DNA of 64,000 bases, taken from assembly GCA_040954595.2 (NCBI GenBank), contig CM082582.2, positions 13,330,001 to 13,394,000 of the forward strand, read 5' to 3'. This document shows positions 38,401 to 51,500 of the stretch, piece after piece. Each line of letters begins with the position of its first letter. The stretch's first letter is position 1. Under the pieces are notes generated by a model. It was not told where the DNA came from. It ran no database searches and worked only from the letters and a program-made list of their open reading frames with translations. Origin of the DNA: Balanoglossus misakiensis. Its lineage: Eukaryota; Hemichordata. A program made the position numbers and the translations under genes.

Positions 38401-41400
38401 CATTGGCTAGTGGCGGATGAAAATTACAAATTATCATTCAGTTACGGCAGGTGTTAGATAAACTGATAGTGATACATTTTGTTCATCATTTTAATCCATT
38501 GCAATGCCGCACTCAAAGTAACTGTCTGATACTAATATTTGAATGCATAGCTTATTTTATGAATATATGCGCTGTAACAGTGCTTAAAGACATGTACATT
38601 GTAGATTATAGATGTACATGTACGAGTGAAAGTTCAAGTAATGTAGTTGTATTATTTCAGCTGAAGACAGACAGATTGGTCATCATTTCTACACACTCAA
38701 TACCTTTTCTGTACAAACCTACTTATCACAATATTGCATTTGCCCAATTACACTGTACCACTAACTTCGACCATATGTTTATGTGAATTAAATAAAACAA
38801 GAATAATGGTGACAAGCATGTCTGTTAAAATGCCATATTGAATTTTCGATTAAAAGGAATAATATGGACACATTCTGGATAATGCTAATCAATATTAACC
38901 CTGTTAGTTGTGAGTTTTTTTGTGTTTTGTTGAACCGATATCACTGGGAACTATTTGAGTTATGTTGGTAAAAAAAGGGCTGGAAATTCAAGATTTGCCT
39001 GTAGGGAGTATAGGATTAACTTCGCGTGAAATGTTTAGCTGCTGTATTTCAAGAGGCCGATTGCTTTTCTAAAAATAGCTGAGCACTAAGAAAAATGGAT
39101 TACACAGAGGTAGTAGTTGTATGTCTATTGGAAAAAATGATCCACAGAGTGAAAAGGGGTTCAGTGTGTACTGTAACATGGTTTCTATTTGAACAGTTAT
39201 ATTAGTGTTTTTGCAAACCAAATATTTGTTTCAGTGTTTAATATTTGAAAACAAAGTAATTATGCATATTTCATTTGTGAGAAACATTGTCATGGCAACT
39301 GTTACCGGGTAGGTTACGCTGTCATAGATATTACTGGTAAATGTTTGGTGACCATTGAGTGTAAACACTGGATGTGACTTCAAATTCAAAATAAATGCTT
39401 AATTTTCTATTTTCTGTTTTATCTTATAGGTGTTTGCTACAAATGTGGTGATCCAGTGACAGGCTCGGCACAAGCATGTCAGGCCATGGGTAATCTGTAT
39501 CATACAGACTGTTTCAACTGTTGTTCATGTGGTAAGCTCATATTACCTCTTCTCTGTTACATTCTCTTAGTATATGCACCCAAAAATAGAAGCATCCTGC
39601 CCTCCAGTCTGTACATGTGTGCTACTTGTCTTACAAATTTACACCAGAAAAAGAGACACCATCCAGGTCTCAATAAAAAAAGCATAAGACAAAAAGATCT
39701 AGCCAAGGAGAAATTCCTGTAATGAAATGAGCTCAGAGAGGCATGAAAATAATTTAATAAATGGATATCAAAACAAATAGAGCAGTTCCTGTAGCAATTG
39801 CATGCCCCACTGGGATTGTTTCCTTTTTCCGTGATGACTTCTTGATTTTACGTGTATTGCATCCTTAACCAGGAAGGAAATATATATATTCACACATGTT
39901 TTTGTCTCTCTACATTGTTCCATCTCCGGAACAGAACTGTACATTGGTTGTAATAAACAGGCTTCCTCACACTTCCTCTCATATCAGGGGGTAGTCAGAA
40001 AAAGAATCATCAATCACGATCAAATGAGAGAGAGATGTCATTCCACCCACAGCACATGGCCGCAAAGGTTTAACTGCATTCAGATGTTCTATTTCAAACG
40101 TGGCCTCGGTGTATTGACCAGAAATACTGTAATTCTCTCTCTTGGAGGTTTGCCAATCTCCTGGCAGCAGATCAAATGAAACCCAGCTGATCTCAGAGTT
40201 GTGTGATTGATACATGTTGTTTCTTATTCAAACCAGACCCTTCTTCCCTGAATTCATTCTCCAGTTGGAAGATTACCTATTGCCGCTGTATCATACACGC
40301 AGGGCGGAAAGCTGTCGTGTTGGTTTGAGCATTAAAATGTAGATTTGTGTCTTCCATGATGTTCTATGGCAGTTGTTAATTTCAAGAAAATGGTTGAAAT
40401 GTACCAGCATGTACCAGGAAGTACCCAATTCCCTCAGCCTTTGTTGTTTTCATTGTTACAGGGCGTACTCTGAGAGGAAAGGCATTCTACAATGTCCATG
40501 GGAAAGTGTATTGTGAAGAAGACTACTTGGTAAGTAAATATCTGTTGTTAGAAGCAGATAGGCCCATAACAGATAGTATAGATCCCATCTTTTAGGGGCC
40601 TGTACCGTAAACACATCACACTTTCAACTTCCTGAAAGACAGCTGCACCATTCACACTTTGATTTGATTTCAGTATGTGCTACATAATATTATTTACAAA
40701 ATAATCTCTTTGTCTGTTTGTTGTCCCTTTCAGTATTCTGGTTTCCAGCAGACTGCAGAGAAGTGTGCCATCTGTGGCCATCTCATAATGGAGACAGTAA
40801 GTTTGATATCTTGGCGCTGTTTTTATTCTCCTCAGCTGTTCTGCATGTACTTTCAATTCTGGTGAGCTCTGGTGATGATTGGTCATTTTGGATCACATGA
40901 CAAGCTGTGACTTGTGTGATTGGTCAGTTTAAACATGTGACAAACCACTTCCTGTGTTATTGCAGCTTGAATGACATCTTCTCTTGATTTCAGATCTTGC
41001 AAGCCATGGGAAGATCCTACCATCCTGGCTGCTTCCGTTGCATAGAATGTAATGAATGCCTGGATGGGGTACCTTTTACCATTGATGCTGAGAACAAAAT
41101 TTACTGTGTCAACGACTACCATAAGTGAGTGTTTGTGTGACTGTCTGTACATACTGAATGTGTCTGTATCTGTATTTAGAACCTTATATGTAAGGATGGT
41201 GATTGTACAAGTGTGAATATCGTAGAACCTGGGATGATTCTGGTGAAAATGGTCAGGTCTTTCTTCACAAGAAGAACATCAAACATCAATCCATTTGTTC
41301 ATTTTTTCACTCATAAAAATAAAAGCAACATCTTCACATCACTTTGGTATCTTTTCATTTCTGATCCAAACAGCAAGATGGATAGTAATCAACCTGACGT

Positions 41401-43857
41401 TATTCATGACCATTTTTTGAGACCATCTTTTAATGCACATGCACCATATAGGGGAATAAAGCTGGTCAAATCCAAGGTATCATATCCCTCGAGGACTTTC
41501 ATCCATTCACAAATGCTACTCTTCTCACTCAACTCTGAAATCTTTTCCACAGCTGTCTGTAGTCAAGCTCCAGGTAGCATGTACCTTGCAGATTGCATTT
41601 GCAAAGTACATGTTACAGTATATATATTTTTAATTTTTTTTTTAGTACAAAAATATGTTAAAGTTGACACTGTTGTCAAAATGCGCATCTATAGGATTTT
41701 ATGTTTACATGTAGAGTCCAACCAGCTCATTTATTGGATAATTCTAGAGCTTCCTGTTTCTTTCAATTCTCTTCAGGCAATTCGCTCCCAAATGTGCTGC
41801 TTGTGGAAACAGCATTACACCGGTACAGGTATTTTCTCATTTCGCACCATAGTGCAGCTGGCGGCTTTTTTCTTCTTCTTCTTTTTCTTCCCCACAGTTC
41901 CACTTACATCATCTCTTGTTTTATTTCCACATTCTGATTCATCATGGGTTATGTGGAGTGAATACTTACATCAGATATTCACACTATGTTTATCTATTGC
42001 TGTGAAGTAAATTTGATTTAAAAGTTTCAAAACAAGAAAATGTTGTGACTCAAATCAAGAACTTAATCACAGTTTGTATCTGATGATATAAGAGTGGTAA
42101 ATACTTGTACATTAGTAAATATATTTTTGAGGTGAATGCTTTCTTACGAGGTAAGAAGCTAGTTTTGATTTGTTGGCAGTTGCTGGCTGTAGCTAACTCA
42201 GCATGTGAAGCAAATTTAGGCATTCCTAAAATATGAGGACGAAAATTCACACATTGTGGTTTCTCATTCAACATTTCATAACTTGCTTCCTCTCTGACTT
42301 TGTCTCCACTTCTTGCAGCACGTATTGTATGCCCCTAGCTTCCATGCTGTTTTGCTGACATTGCATTTCATTCCTTCCAACTGCATCTCTTTTTTTTCCC
42401 CTGCCGCTGCACTGCAACACAACACTGACCATGCAAACGTTTGCACTACAGTGCAGCTTAGGAATAGCTTTCCAATTTGCTAACAACTTGCTGACACGGT
42501 GTTTATAATGAGCCAACACAGTGTTAGCCTGTGTGTTCCAAGTGTTACAAAGGTGTGAATCTGTTGGCCCTGGCACTTGGCATTGTTCAGTGTTAGCATG
42601 TGCTACAAAGGTGTTAAACCTTGGCGCACCCTATTGTTTTGGCACACAGTGTTAGCCTGTGTGTTCCAAGTGTTACAAAGGTGTGAATCTGTTGGCCCTG
42701 GCACTTGGCATTGTTCAGTGTTAGCACCTTGGCGCACCCTATTGTTTTGGAACACCCCAGTTAAACACAAGCCCAATAGGTGCTAATTAGAGCGCCAATA
42801 GGGTGCCAACCCAGAGTTGACCCAGTGTTTAAACAGAGCTGACCCAGTGTTGGTGCAGTTGGAAAGCTATTCCTAAGCTGCACTGTACAATAGCCTTCAT
42901 GTTGACTGCACCCATACAGTTTGAAGATTTTGACAAAGTTGCCAAAAACAAAAAGGAAACGTTATCGTAACAAGCATGAAGTGTAGAATGGTTTCTTCGT
43001 TCCAAAATATTTGTTTGATAATTTTACTGAAGCTGCAGTTCAGAGTAAATGCCACAGACAAGAAAACTAATCATGACAAACTTACATGAACATGTCAGAA
43101 TCTCTAACAGAACTAACATTAACCCTGTGACTGTTAATTTTCATATTTTTGACCAAATATTTTTTCTTCACTCCAATTCAAGGGATCCGACGAAACAGTC
43201 AGAGTCGTCTCTATGAATAAGGACTTCCATGTTGAATGTTACCGTTGTGAGGTATGTATGCCCCTCAACTTGTAATCTATCACCCCTACATGTAGTCCTG
43301 CATATGCCATGGTATGGTCCTCTTGTCATCAAGTCAGCATACAATGTTAATTGTCCAATGGGATATGGGGGTGGTTTGGAGGTGAATGACATAATGACTG
43401 GCCATATTCTTTCGCGTAGTGTAAAATACACGATAGAATTCAGTGACACACCTTTGATACTTTTTCAATGATTTATCATTTGTAGGATTGTGGAAATGAA
43501 TTAACAGATGAACCAGAGAAATGGTGTTACCCGTATGAAGATCACCTACTCTGTCATACATGCCACATCAGTAGATTACAAGACCTTCAACAACCATACG
43601 CACCACCACAACCTGAGCCTTACTACCACCAGCGCCAGCAGTCCATACCCGATCAGTCTTCCGGCTCTCGATTGGTTCAGTCACCACCCGCAAACTCCTC
43701 ACTGCCACGCCAACCCGCGCCCAAAACCTCACCACCTTCTGCCAAGGTGTATCCACAGTCTTCATCACATGCACAGCAGCACACGTCACACAGCCCACAG
43801 CTGTCACCAAATCCTGCGTTGTCGTCAACGCCAGGATTTCGAATGACCGAACTCTGA
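32496..43857 (+). CDS. Ajuba/LIMD1/WTIP-family LIM protein, 889 aa, 8 exons
   Basis: The family comprises adaptor proteins of cell-cell junctions, P-bodies and nucleus that restrain LATS kinases in the Hippo pathway and act as Snail co-repressors. Exons are 32496-34308, 39430-39531, 40462-40529, 40734-40796, 40994-41124, 41777-41828, 43183-43251 and 43486-43857, which sum to 2670 nt. The N-terminus [19 protein letters not shown] matches the conserved LIMD1/Ajuba start. Residues 20-560 are low-complexity and rich in Ser, Pro, Tyr and Gln. Residues 575-604 form a short acidic helix ([13 protein letters not shown]) just before the LIM region. Three LIM domains follow, and the third ([25 protein letters not shown]) is diagnostic of Ajuba/LIMD1/WTIP against zyxin/LPP. 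The ATG at 32496 has A at -3. The protein probably represents the single invertebrate member, so I give no vertebrate symbol. Confidence 0.92.
34717..34907. mobile_element. Foldback (inverted-repeat) element in intron 1 of the LIM gene
   Basis: A 32-nt perfect inverted repeat (34772-34803 with 34819-34850) surrounds a 15-nt loop that contains GGCCGCAGGCC. Outside it, imperfect complementarity continues to about 34717 and 34907, so arms are about 88-90 nt. The structure is typical of a foldback MITE. No coding sequence is present. It abuts the next element. Confidence 0.75.
34907..35169. mobile_element. Small element with 22-nt terminal inverted repeats
   Basis: TTTATAATAAACCTCATGCT.. at 34907-34928 is the reverse complement of 35148-35169 at 21 of 22 positions. 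The 263-bp interior is GC-rich relative to its surroundings and has no open frame. Its left end directly meets the foldback element, so the two may form one compound element of about 450 bp. Confidence 0.65.
35170..39429. other. Remainder of LIM-gene intron 1
   Basis: AT-rich, strongly CpG-poor intronic DNA. I see no exon, RNA gene or transposon here apart from a G13 run at 37165-37177. Confidence 0.5.
37165..37177 (+). repeat. Poly-G run (13 G)
   Basis: Mononucleotide G run in intron 1 of the LIM gene. Confidence 0.85.
42449..42885. mobile_element. 437-bp MITE-like element with 27-nt perfect TIRs and TA flanks
   Basis: CAGTGCAGCTTAGGAATAGC.. at 42449-42475 is a perfect reverse complement of 42859-42885. 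TA dinucleotides flank both ends (42447-42448 and 42886-42887), which is the target-site duplication of Tc1/mariner-type transposons. No transposase frame is present, so it is non-autonomous. The interior contains a tandem duplication. It lies in intron 6 of the LIM gene. Confidence 0.85.
42516..42755 (+). repeat. Two-copy tandem repeat, 128-bp period, inside the MITE
   Basis: Unit 1 (42516-42643) begins ACACAGTGTTAGCCTGTG and recurs from 42644. The first 83 nt or so are identical. The second unit lacks about 18 nt (the GTGCTACAAAGGTG part) and then rejoins at CCTTGGCGCACCCTATTG. Confidence 0.88.
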
Positions 43858-46800
43858 TCTCTCAAATGTTCCTTTGTGTCTGCAGATGGACGTAAATTAT
43901 CAAGACAGTGCTTCGAGCGGGCATGTGAATTTCTCAATTCATTTGCCTATGTTATAGTTTGACGATTTAGTCAACTAGCATGGATCTGGCGATCTTCCAC
44001 TCTCTTTTGCCAGACAGTTTTCCTTAAGGGCATTCAGAGTTAGGCTTCATATTAACCAATTGCAGCGGACAGGGTAACATGTATCATTACAAAGGAAACA
44101 TCAACAAATCTAAATCAAGAATAAAGAAATAAACATCAATGTTCTTTAACAGGGTCAATGACCCTGAAATAAACACAGAGACAACAACCATCCATTGATG
44201 CAATGGCATCAGAATTTCATCATTTACTAATAATTATAAAAATCAGATTTTTAAATTCAAAGTAAGATTTTAGAAATACCATAGTGCCTTCCTTTTAGAG
44301 GATGTTTTGATTTTCTTTTCCGTTTCACAGACAAATAGTGTCTAGGCATATCCTACTCCCAGTACTCCGAATGACTTAACCAGTATCTTGATATTTCTGC
44401 TTAATATTGAAATCACCTTAGCAACCAGTAGATTTTACTTTTAAAAGATAGTATAATTTTATTGTTAGAGATATCTTAGAGAATAACGTATAGTACTATT
44501 GTAATATAACATGTTGCTACAAAACTTAATATTTCTTACCTGGGGGCCTCTCTACTGTTGTAGTTGAAGGCCTTCATCACTTAAGCAACTCCCATAAGTG
44601 CCATATTTCCCTCCTTTTTTGAAATTCAGAACTACTTTTTATTGAAAACATTTGCAAGGTTTTTTCAGGAATATTTCTCTTATAACCCTGACTTAATTTC
44701 AACTTATATTCATTCTGTATCCCAACCAAATTATATATTCGCAAGTTTAAACTCTGTAGTGTATTTAAAAGTGAACATTTTGAACTTACCAAAACAAAGT
44801 CAAGATTTTGAGAGATAACAAAAAATCTAACAGAAGTATATAGAGTATATTTCCCTTTGTATCAATATCACACATCCAGTGGGGATTTTCTCCTACTTTT
44901 TGTGTGCTTCCTTCTTCTAATTTTTGGAGCAAATCCCAAATTGTCTATATATTTTGCTAAGAATGAGTGATTGTCTTTTTTTTTTCATTTTTGTAAAGGG
45001 AAATATTTCTAACATTGCACTTGTGGTATTCATATCATAGACATAGTGAGTATTGTAAGAATATAGTTTAAAATCTGTGATATATGTTGTTGCTTATAAT
45101 TTCTGTTTAAAGCATTTTCAAGAAATGCTGGAGGAAACACTGATTCAATGGTGCCTTAATGTTATTCTTTTGTTTTTTAGTGTAAATCTGAAATTTTGTT
45201 TTCCATGTAAAGGTTTATTCTAGCTTGTGTGAATGCCTGCCATAGTGTTTTTCTTTAGGAATCTTCTACTTTCATATCATGCCCACCTTTAACCTCTGTG
45301 CCTTTTAGACATTTCTTTCCATTAAACTTCTTACATTACTTTGCAGCAGTTTTGTTTTGGTTCATGGACATACAGCCAGTGGGTGTGAAATAAGGTACTT
45401 TAATATAGACTCCATATCCAAAAATGTGTAATTTTAATACTGCATAGATTTTTGTTGTTATGCCAATTTGCATACGCACACAAAAATTTGCATGTTCTTT
45501 TTCATAAACCAGATGTGTTTTTCACCGTCATATCCAAGCATCACAACCACCTTGAAATGTTTCAGTTGATGTAGAGATGAGATGGAATTTTTTTTTTTCT
45601 TAAATGTGGAGTGGGTTAGTTAAGTTAATGTTATCAGATTCACTAAGGTACAGTGTGTACCTGTGTGGTGACACTTATTAGCAGTAAATGTCTCTGTACA
45701 AGTACTCATATACTGTGTGTCTTATTTGAATTTTTTAGATTATTCATATTTCTCAAAGATGAACTCAAACAGTAGGACATATGAAGAGTTATATTAGAGC
45801 ATGGTTTTGCCGCAACTTTTCTCAACAACATGATTGGTCAAAAATAACAGGTAAACCGAGAATCAGCCATACTTTTGTTACTGTATTCTGAGACAAGAAC
45901 AGGGTTGGCTGTTTTGTATGTGTTCTACAAACTTGCCTATCCCCTGGGAAACCTCACCGAAGCTAAGTGCCAAATTAGAACTTGACAGCTAGACTTATCG
46001 TTCCGAGCTTCAATTGATATTGATGGTCTTAATTCGTAGTCATTTAGCATTGTAAAGTAAAAGGCAATGTGATTAGAATACTGAAATTTCAGATTGCAGA
46101 TAAGACCCGGTCAGCAGTAAAGCGCCCTCTCTGACGGAGAATGGCCATGCCCGATAGGATTTTCATCCCGTAGCTGCTGCATTTATTTCGTCCTGTGCGG
46201 TGATTTTCATAAATAAATAAGGTTAGTATTACAGAAAAATATAACTTACGTTACACCCGAAAAGACATTGCGTGCGGTCAGATGTGTTTGCCTGCGCCGA
46301 ATATGGAGAACTCTTATTATACTGCGGTACTATCAATTTATAAATGTTTTAATATGATTGTGCAAAGAAACATAAAACACCGTGCATCTTTACGAACAAT
46401 TGTCTTGTCCAAATTGAAAAGGATCCTCGACGCCCATACTTCAGCCTATGTAATGGCCAAACAATGACTGTGTCGCCATAGATACTACGTTGACAGTTCA
46501 ACTTCTTCAAAATAGAGTTTGTACTAGAACCACTAAATATTTCTTCCTGTGATTATGAAAAACTCTCCTGGCCAGGGGTTATTGAATGCAAGATTTATTT
46601 TTAGAAATATGTGTGTGCAAATTATCGCTTCCTGTCATTTTGGTTCTATATCAAAGCAATAACAATTTAGATTTGTTATTTTCAGTTTCGATTCGATGAT
46701 GAGTTGGGTTAATTAGTACTGCATGATCGTTGTCCTGGTAACACTGTTGGCGTTTGTATGTTCCAATACGACTGTGATTATTTTCTCACTGTGATGCACA

Positions 46801-48543
46801 TATAATTAGAAAGTCTCTCTCTCCCCCCCCCCCCCTCTCTCTCTCTCTCTGCTCCCTCTCTCTGAATTCAATAACCCATTTCGACTGTAAACAGCTAAAA
46901 CTGAATACAGATATATATGTCGCAGGACGACCTGTGAAACGAAGCAATGATTAAATTTGATTGGTTGGTGGGTTCATTGCAGGATGTTCCGTGATTCGTT
47001 GAGTCACAACCACCTGTGTTTCGACACTTTGTGTTTCTTTCTGACCAATAGTAACCGAGGAGACGGTGGGTGCATCTGTAGGCGATTTACCACCAACTTG
47101 CCGATCTATGGTCGTGCCTCAACAATTCCATTGCTCTCGGAATCAGTTTTCAATATCCTTGCCCCTAGTAAACTTTAAAGAAAATCACATGAATTTTCAA
47201 CTTGATTTAATTGAAATATATTGTGATGAAAATAAGTACATTATTTTACTTCTCAAAGCACAAGTGTGTAATTTTTCCACTGTATTTTCAACCCCTCTTC
47301 TCCTTTGTCGCACAAAGTGCCTTCTGCCGTCCGTAGGCGTTCTTATTGCGTATTCTGGAGCTTCAGCTGTTTCATAAAGTGCCGAGACATTCATTGTTTA
47401 TCAGACAAGGTGATTCACCAATGAATCGTTCTGTGTCGCCTCATTAATATTTAATAAAGTACGGAGGAGGGGGATCTTCGTACACGTCTTGGTATTAGTA
47501 ACTGGTTAACCGCAAAGTACGCGAAACTCGACAACCTTTTAATACGTTTGCCGCATACATGCATACGCATGGTATTCCAAAAGATTGAGAAAAAAAACCA
47601 CCATATTGCATCACTGCGGTTGGGATACACGCAGTAGATTTCCAGAAGGCCACCCGAGTCTGGCAGCGATCCGGTTCAGGTGTGCGCGCATGAACTTTGC
47701 GGGTGTGAACGTATTTACTTTCGTCATATGCCGGACACTGCTGGAGAAAATGACGTTGTTTCCATCTGGTAAGAAGTGAATTTGCCATTCATCAGATCAT
47801 CAAATGCGTGGACGTGCGCGACAGATGTAAGTAGGCTTCATTTATATCGCTATAGAGCGTTGGCGTGTTCTTTTTTTTCACCCGTAAATGCGAAATTATA
47901 ACACCCAACAAACATTTACAAGTCGCGATGTGGACAGAGATGACGACGACGGTTTATAGAAGACATATCGTCGCGTGCGTGTAATTTTTCCAAGCGCAAT
48001 ATTTATAAGACGCACGATTGACGCGCCGTCATCATATGTCATATAGGAAACGCTTTTTCGTCTCTCGCTGAGACTGGTATGCGACGGAGATATAATATAA
48101 ATGTCGGGTTAAATGGTACCACGCTTTATTTTCCCGCGCAAAACCAACAGCTGAGCACAAATTCTGAGGGTATTACACACGGTCGAGTCTCGTATGTGTG
48201 TGACGTTGACAGCAAGGGCCGCCACATGCAAATTCATCGCTTCGCTCGTCTCATTATAGATTTCTGGTGCATGATTGGACCAGGGTATAATTTAATTCGA
48301 ATACTGCAGTCGGCCACCTCCGCCGTCTCTTCTGCTTACTGAGACCGAGGAAAGGGCGATATTTTTCCGGGGCCAAAAATTTCCAGAAATTTTGAATTCA
48401 GAAGGAGGCAGATATTGAGAAGGAGGGGGAAAATATTCGCGTGAAGACTCCGTTTGCTGTCTGTTTGTTTGTCTGTCCGCCTTCTCGGGGACGCTCATCA
48501 GAGACGAATTGAAAACGGCTTCGGCAAGCTGTGGGTTGCAGAC
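43858..48543. other. LIM-gene 3' UTR and intergenic region to G-alpha-o
   Basis: The stretch after the stop is AT-rich with AATAAA at 44120-44125 and 44129-44134 and ATTAAA at 45321-45326 as possible poly(A) signals. A mixed CT/C tract lies at 46814-46864. From about 46 kb CpG becomes frequent, and the last kilobase before 48544 is presumably the promoter and 5' UTR of G-alpha-o. No additional gene is supported on either strand. Confidence 0.5.
46814..46864 (+). repeat. CT dinucleotide and poly-C tract
   Basis: Polypyrimidine repeat: CT units, a C13 run at 46823-46835, then more CT units. Confidence 0.92.
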
Positions 48544-51500
48544 ATGGGGTGCACAATGAGCGCCGAGGAACGCGCGGCCGTCGAGAGGAGCCGGCAAATT
48601 GAGAAGAATCTAAAAGAAGACGGAATTAACGCGGCCAAAGACATCAAGCTACTCCTACTAGGTGAGCGACTGTAAATTGCAAGAGAAAAAAATTTCCATT
48701 CTTTGAATGACTGACTAACTGTCTTCTTGGTGACCCCGGTAAATTGAGGGAAAACAGTCCGACGTCACTGCCGTAGCGTGCTATCTACGGGGAATACTGT
48801 AAGCGCCCGTATATATTCAACTGGCGACCATATTGGAATCGAAATCATGTCGACTGAACTGTTTGCCTATCGTGTGTCACTAGAGCTGTTTAATAAGGAA
48901 ATTTCAGATGTTTTTATTTCTCATTTTTTCAGGTGCCGGCGAATCCGGCAAGAGCACCATCGTGAAACAAATGAAGTGAGTATATTTGCGTCACTGATAC
49001 ACAATCCCTTCAAATATATAAATAAAGAGCAAATAACATTTTGTATTATTTCCAGGTGGGGCCCCAGTAATAATAATTCTACTATCTCGAGGTTTATATA
49101 TTAATTTCATGATGTATGTATTTTTAGTCGAATAAGACAATCCAGCGTTTCACTGAAAACCCTGTGTGGTGGATAACTGATGTTGTCACATTTACAATAA
49201 AATTATTTAACCGATTCATCGCCTGAAGGGTTTCTATCATACGTATAGTGCGATATACGTATATTTCGCTTCTGTAAATGTTTGGACATGAAAGTGATTT
49301 GGATTTTTGTTGAAATATAGCGCTGTAACTATTCTGTTTTTCGGGTACTTTATTATTGACAGGATTATACACGAAGACGGATTTACGATCGAGGATTTGA
49401 AACAATATAAGCCGGTTGTCTTCAGTAATACGCTACAGTCAATGGTGGCTATGTTGCGTGCCATGGAAACACTGAAGGTTGAATATGGCGATCAGGAAAG
49501 AGAGGTCAGTGCATAGCCAAACTCCGCATAACATTATCATCATAATTGTCTTCTTAGTCTCACCATCTTTTTTATCCAGATAAAATGCGGCCACGAAAAA
49601 CACATAATGATTTGATGTTTGGGTGATTTCTTTATTTTGCAACATGGTACTAATTGGTCGCATTTTAACATGCGATATAACAACACCCCGATAAGAATTT
49701 GCCTATAGACCCAGACTGCCGCGTATTTCGGTAGCAGCCCTAGTGTTAGATCTTAAGAAAATATGTACACTATGACGTCAGCTGTCGTGAAAAATGAGCG
49801 TGTCTGTTGAGTATGAAGCGTTTTGTTACGTAATATTAAATCTATTAATTTTAACCGGATAATGGTTTTATGCCGCTGATATCACGCATTGTGCGTTTCT
49901 TTGTTTAATCCAGCTCATTATATTTAATATTGTTTTTCTTCATTTTTCATCGCTGGAATTATACAGCCTGATACTAAAATAATAAGAAAAATAAACGCGT
50001 TACTTTGCTGGGGGAAATAATATTTTTGTACATAATAGCAGCTAACCCGGCGCAATGGTAGAGTCGTTTTGCTGACGGAACCCCTCGGGGGCCCCGCACA
50101 ACGCGAAATAAGCTGGCGCGTTAATAGAACTAGCGTGACTGTGTATGTGTGTGTCTACACGGCGACCCTGAAAGAAAAAATCACCTTTTCCCTCTCCCTT
50201 TCCCGGTCACATGAAGCAAGCGCCGTAGTTCCGAAACGGGAATAGAAATCTCGCGATATCAACCCCCGAAAATGACGTCCTCTCATTCAACAAGGCCCCT
50301 ACATGGTAAACCTTTCATGGCCTGTATGAAAAAAAACCTGCAACCTGAAACTCATGGCAACCGTACACCCTCCTGTCATACAGCCACACGGACCTTCAAA
50401 TCCCCAAACCCCGCACACCGAACGAGACGTTAATTCATAGCGTTTCTTCACTGGAGTCAATCTGATATTTCCAGTGACCTCTACCACCTTAACAGAAAAC
50501 ACACAGACTAATAATATTATTATTATCACGTTAGCGCAGGATTAGACAGAGCCTAGAGTGAACATTTATTATATAAATTTATGTCAGTTATATTTAAATC
50601 GCGGAGCTCTAATGCAAAGTGAGCTCGCGATGGCAGTATTACCCGCAGTATTTCCTCAATGCAACTCCATAAGAAGAAGAAAAAGGCCAATAAAATGACA
50701 AGATTTTAACGACAATCAAATTATAAAAGAGCAATTGTGGGCTTGTTCCAAAACGTTTTCAATAATTTACAATTTGTCAAAACATGCCTATTGTACTGAT
50801 TTTCAATCTCAATGAAATCTCCCCATATCAGGATGTCGTCGACGATACTTTCAACAGTACGTGTATTATAGTCTTCTGAAGAGATCCATTTTTTGATCAT
50901 ATAATGCTTATCGTCGTTATTGTACGCGTTCATTTCAAACATAGAAATGACTGTGAAAAGGAGACAGTTCAATAACGTTCAACCAAACTTATTATTACGT
51001 GGAGAATTAAAGATTTCCGTTTTTACCGTCGCTTTGAAACGTCCCCATTTCTGAAGATTTGTCTATAATCCGTTCGTAACAACAACAAATACGTGAGAAG
51101 CTGATAAACTCGACAAAAATGTCCATGTGTTCTACCATCAGAATTACGTTTTCGAAAAGCCACCTTTTGACACCGTCTTTTGTTCCATTTATAGGTCAAC
51201 AGATGGGGCCTATATCTTTCTCATAGTATGCAAATGTCACAACAGTTGTAGAACATTTCTGACTCGCGTATTAGCATTTCATATAAATTCGAACCACAAT
51301 TTGAAAAGAAATATTCCAATGAGGACAATAACGGCCGATGGTTTTACAGTTTCGCATGAGTTTTGGCAAATCCAGGCCGCCTGTATCCGGACTACGCGTG
51401 TGGTGGTTTTCGTGTGTAGAAATGATGGGGCGGATTGATTTAAGCAACCTGCCTGCAACTTTTGCTCTATTTTCACACTTTTGCATTCAAACTATAAATG

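Larger units (their letters stand above)
39430..43580 (+). other. LIM gene: three tandem LIM domains and C-terminal tail
   Basis: LIM1 starts CYKCGDPV at about residue 606, LIM2 starts CAICGHLI at about 672, and LIM3 starts CAACGNSI at about 732. Each has the eight Cys/His zinc ligands of two fused zinc fingers (for example CxxC, HxxC, CxxC, CxxC/H in LIM1). LIM domains in this family bind LATS, TRAF6 and other partners. The last exon also encodes about 90 Pro/Ser/Gln-rich residues (ending at 43857). The protein ends MTEL, which fits a class I PDZ ligand (T-x-L); PDZ binding is inference. Confidence 0.92.

Noticed and set aside
41213-42010. 265-codon open frame on + in the LIM-gene intron 5 to intron 6 region
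   Set aside because: It overlaps exon 6 in another frame, has no recognisable domain, and is low in complexity at its end. The exon reading [11 protein letters not shown] fits the LIM family and is preferred.
50041-50110. tRNA-like look (CCCGGCGCAATGGTAGAGTC) in G-alpha-o intron 3
   Set aside because: It recalls a D-arm, but no acceptor, anticodon or T arm could be paired.
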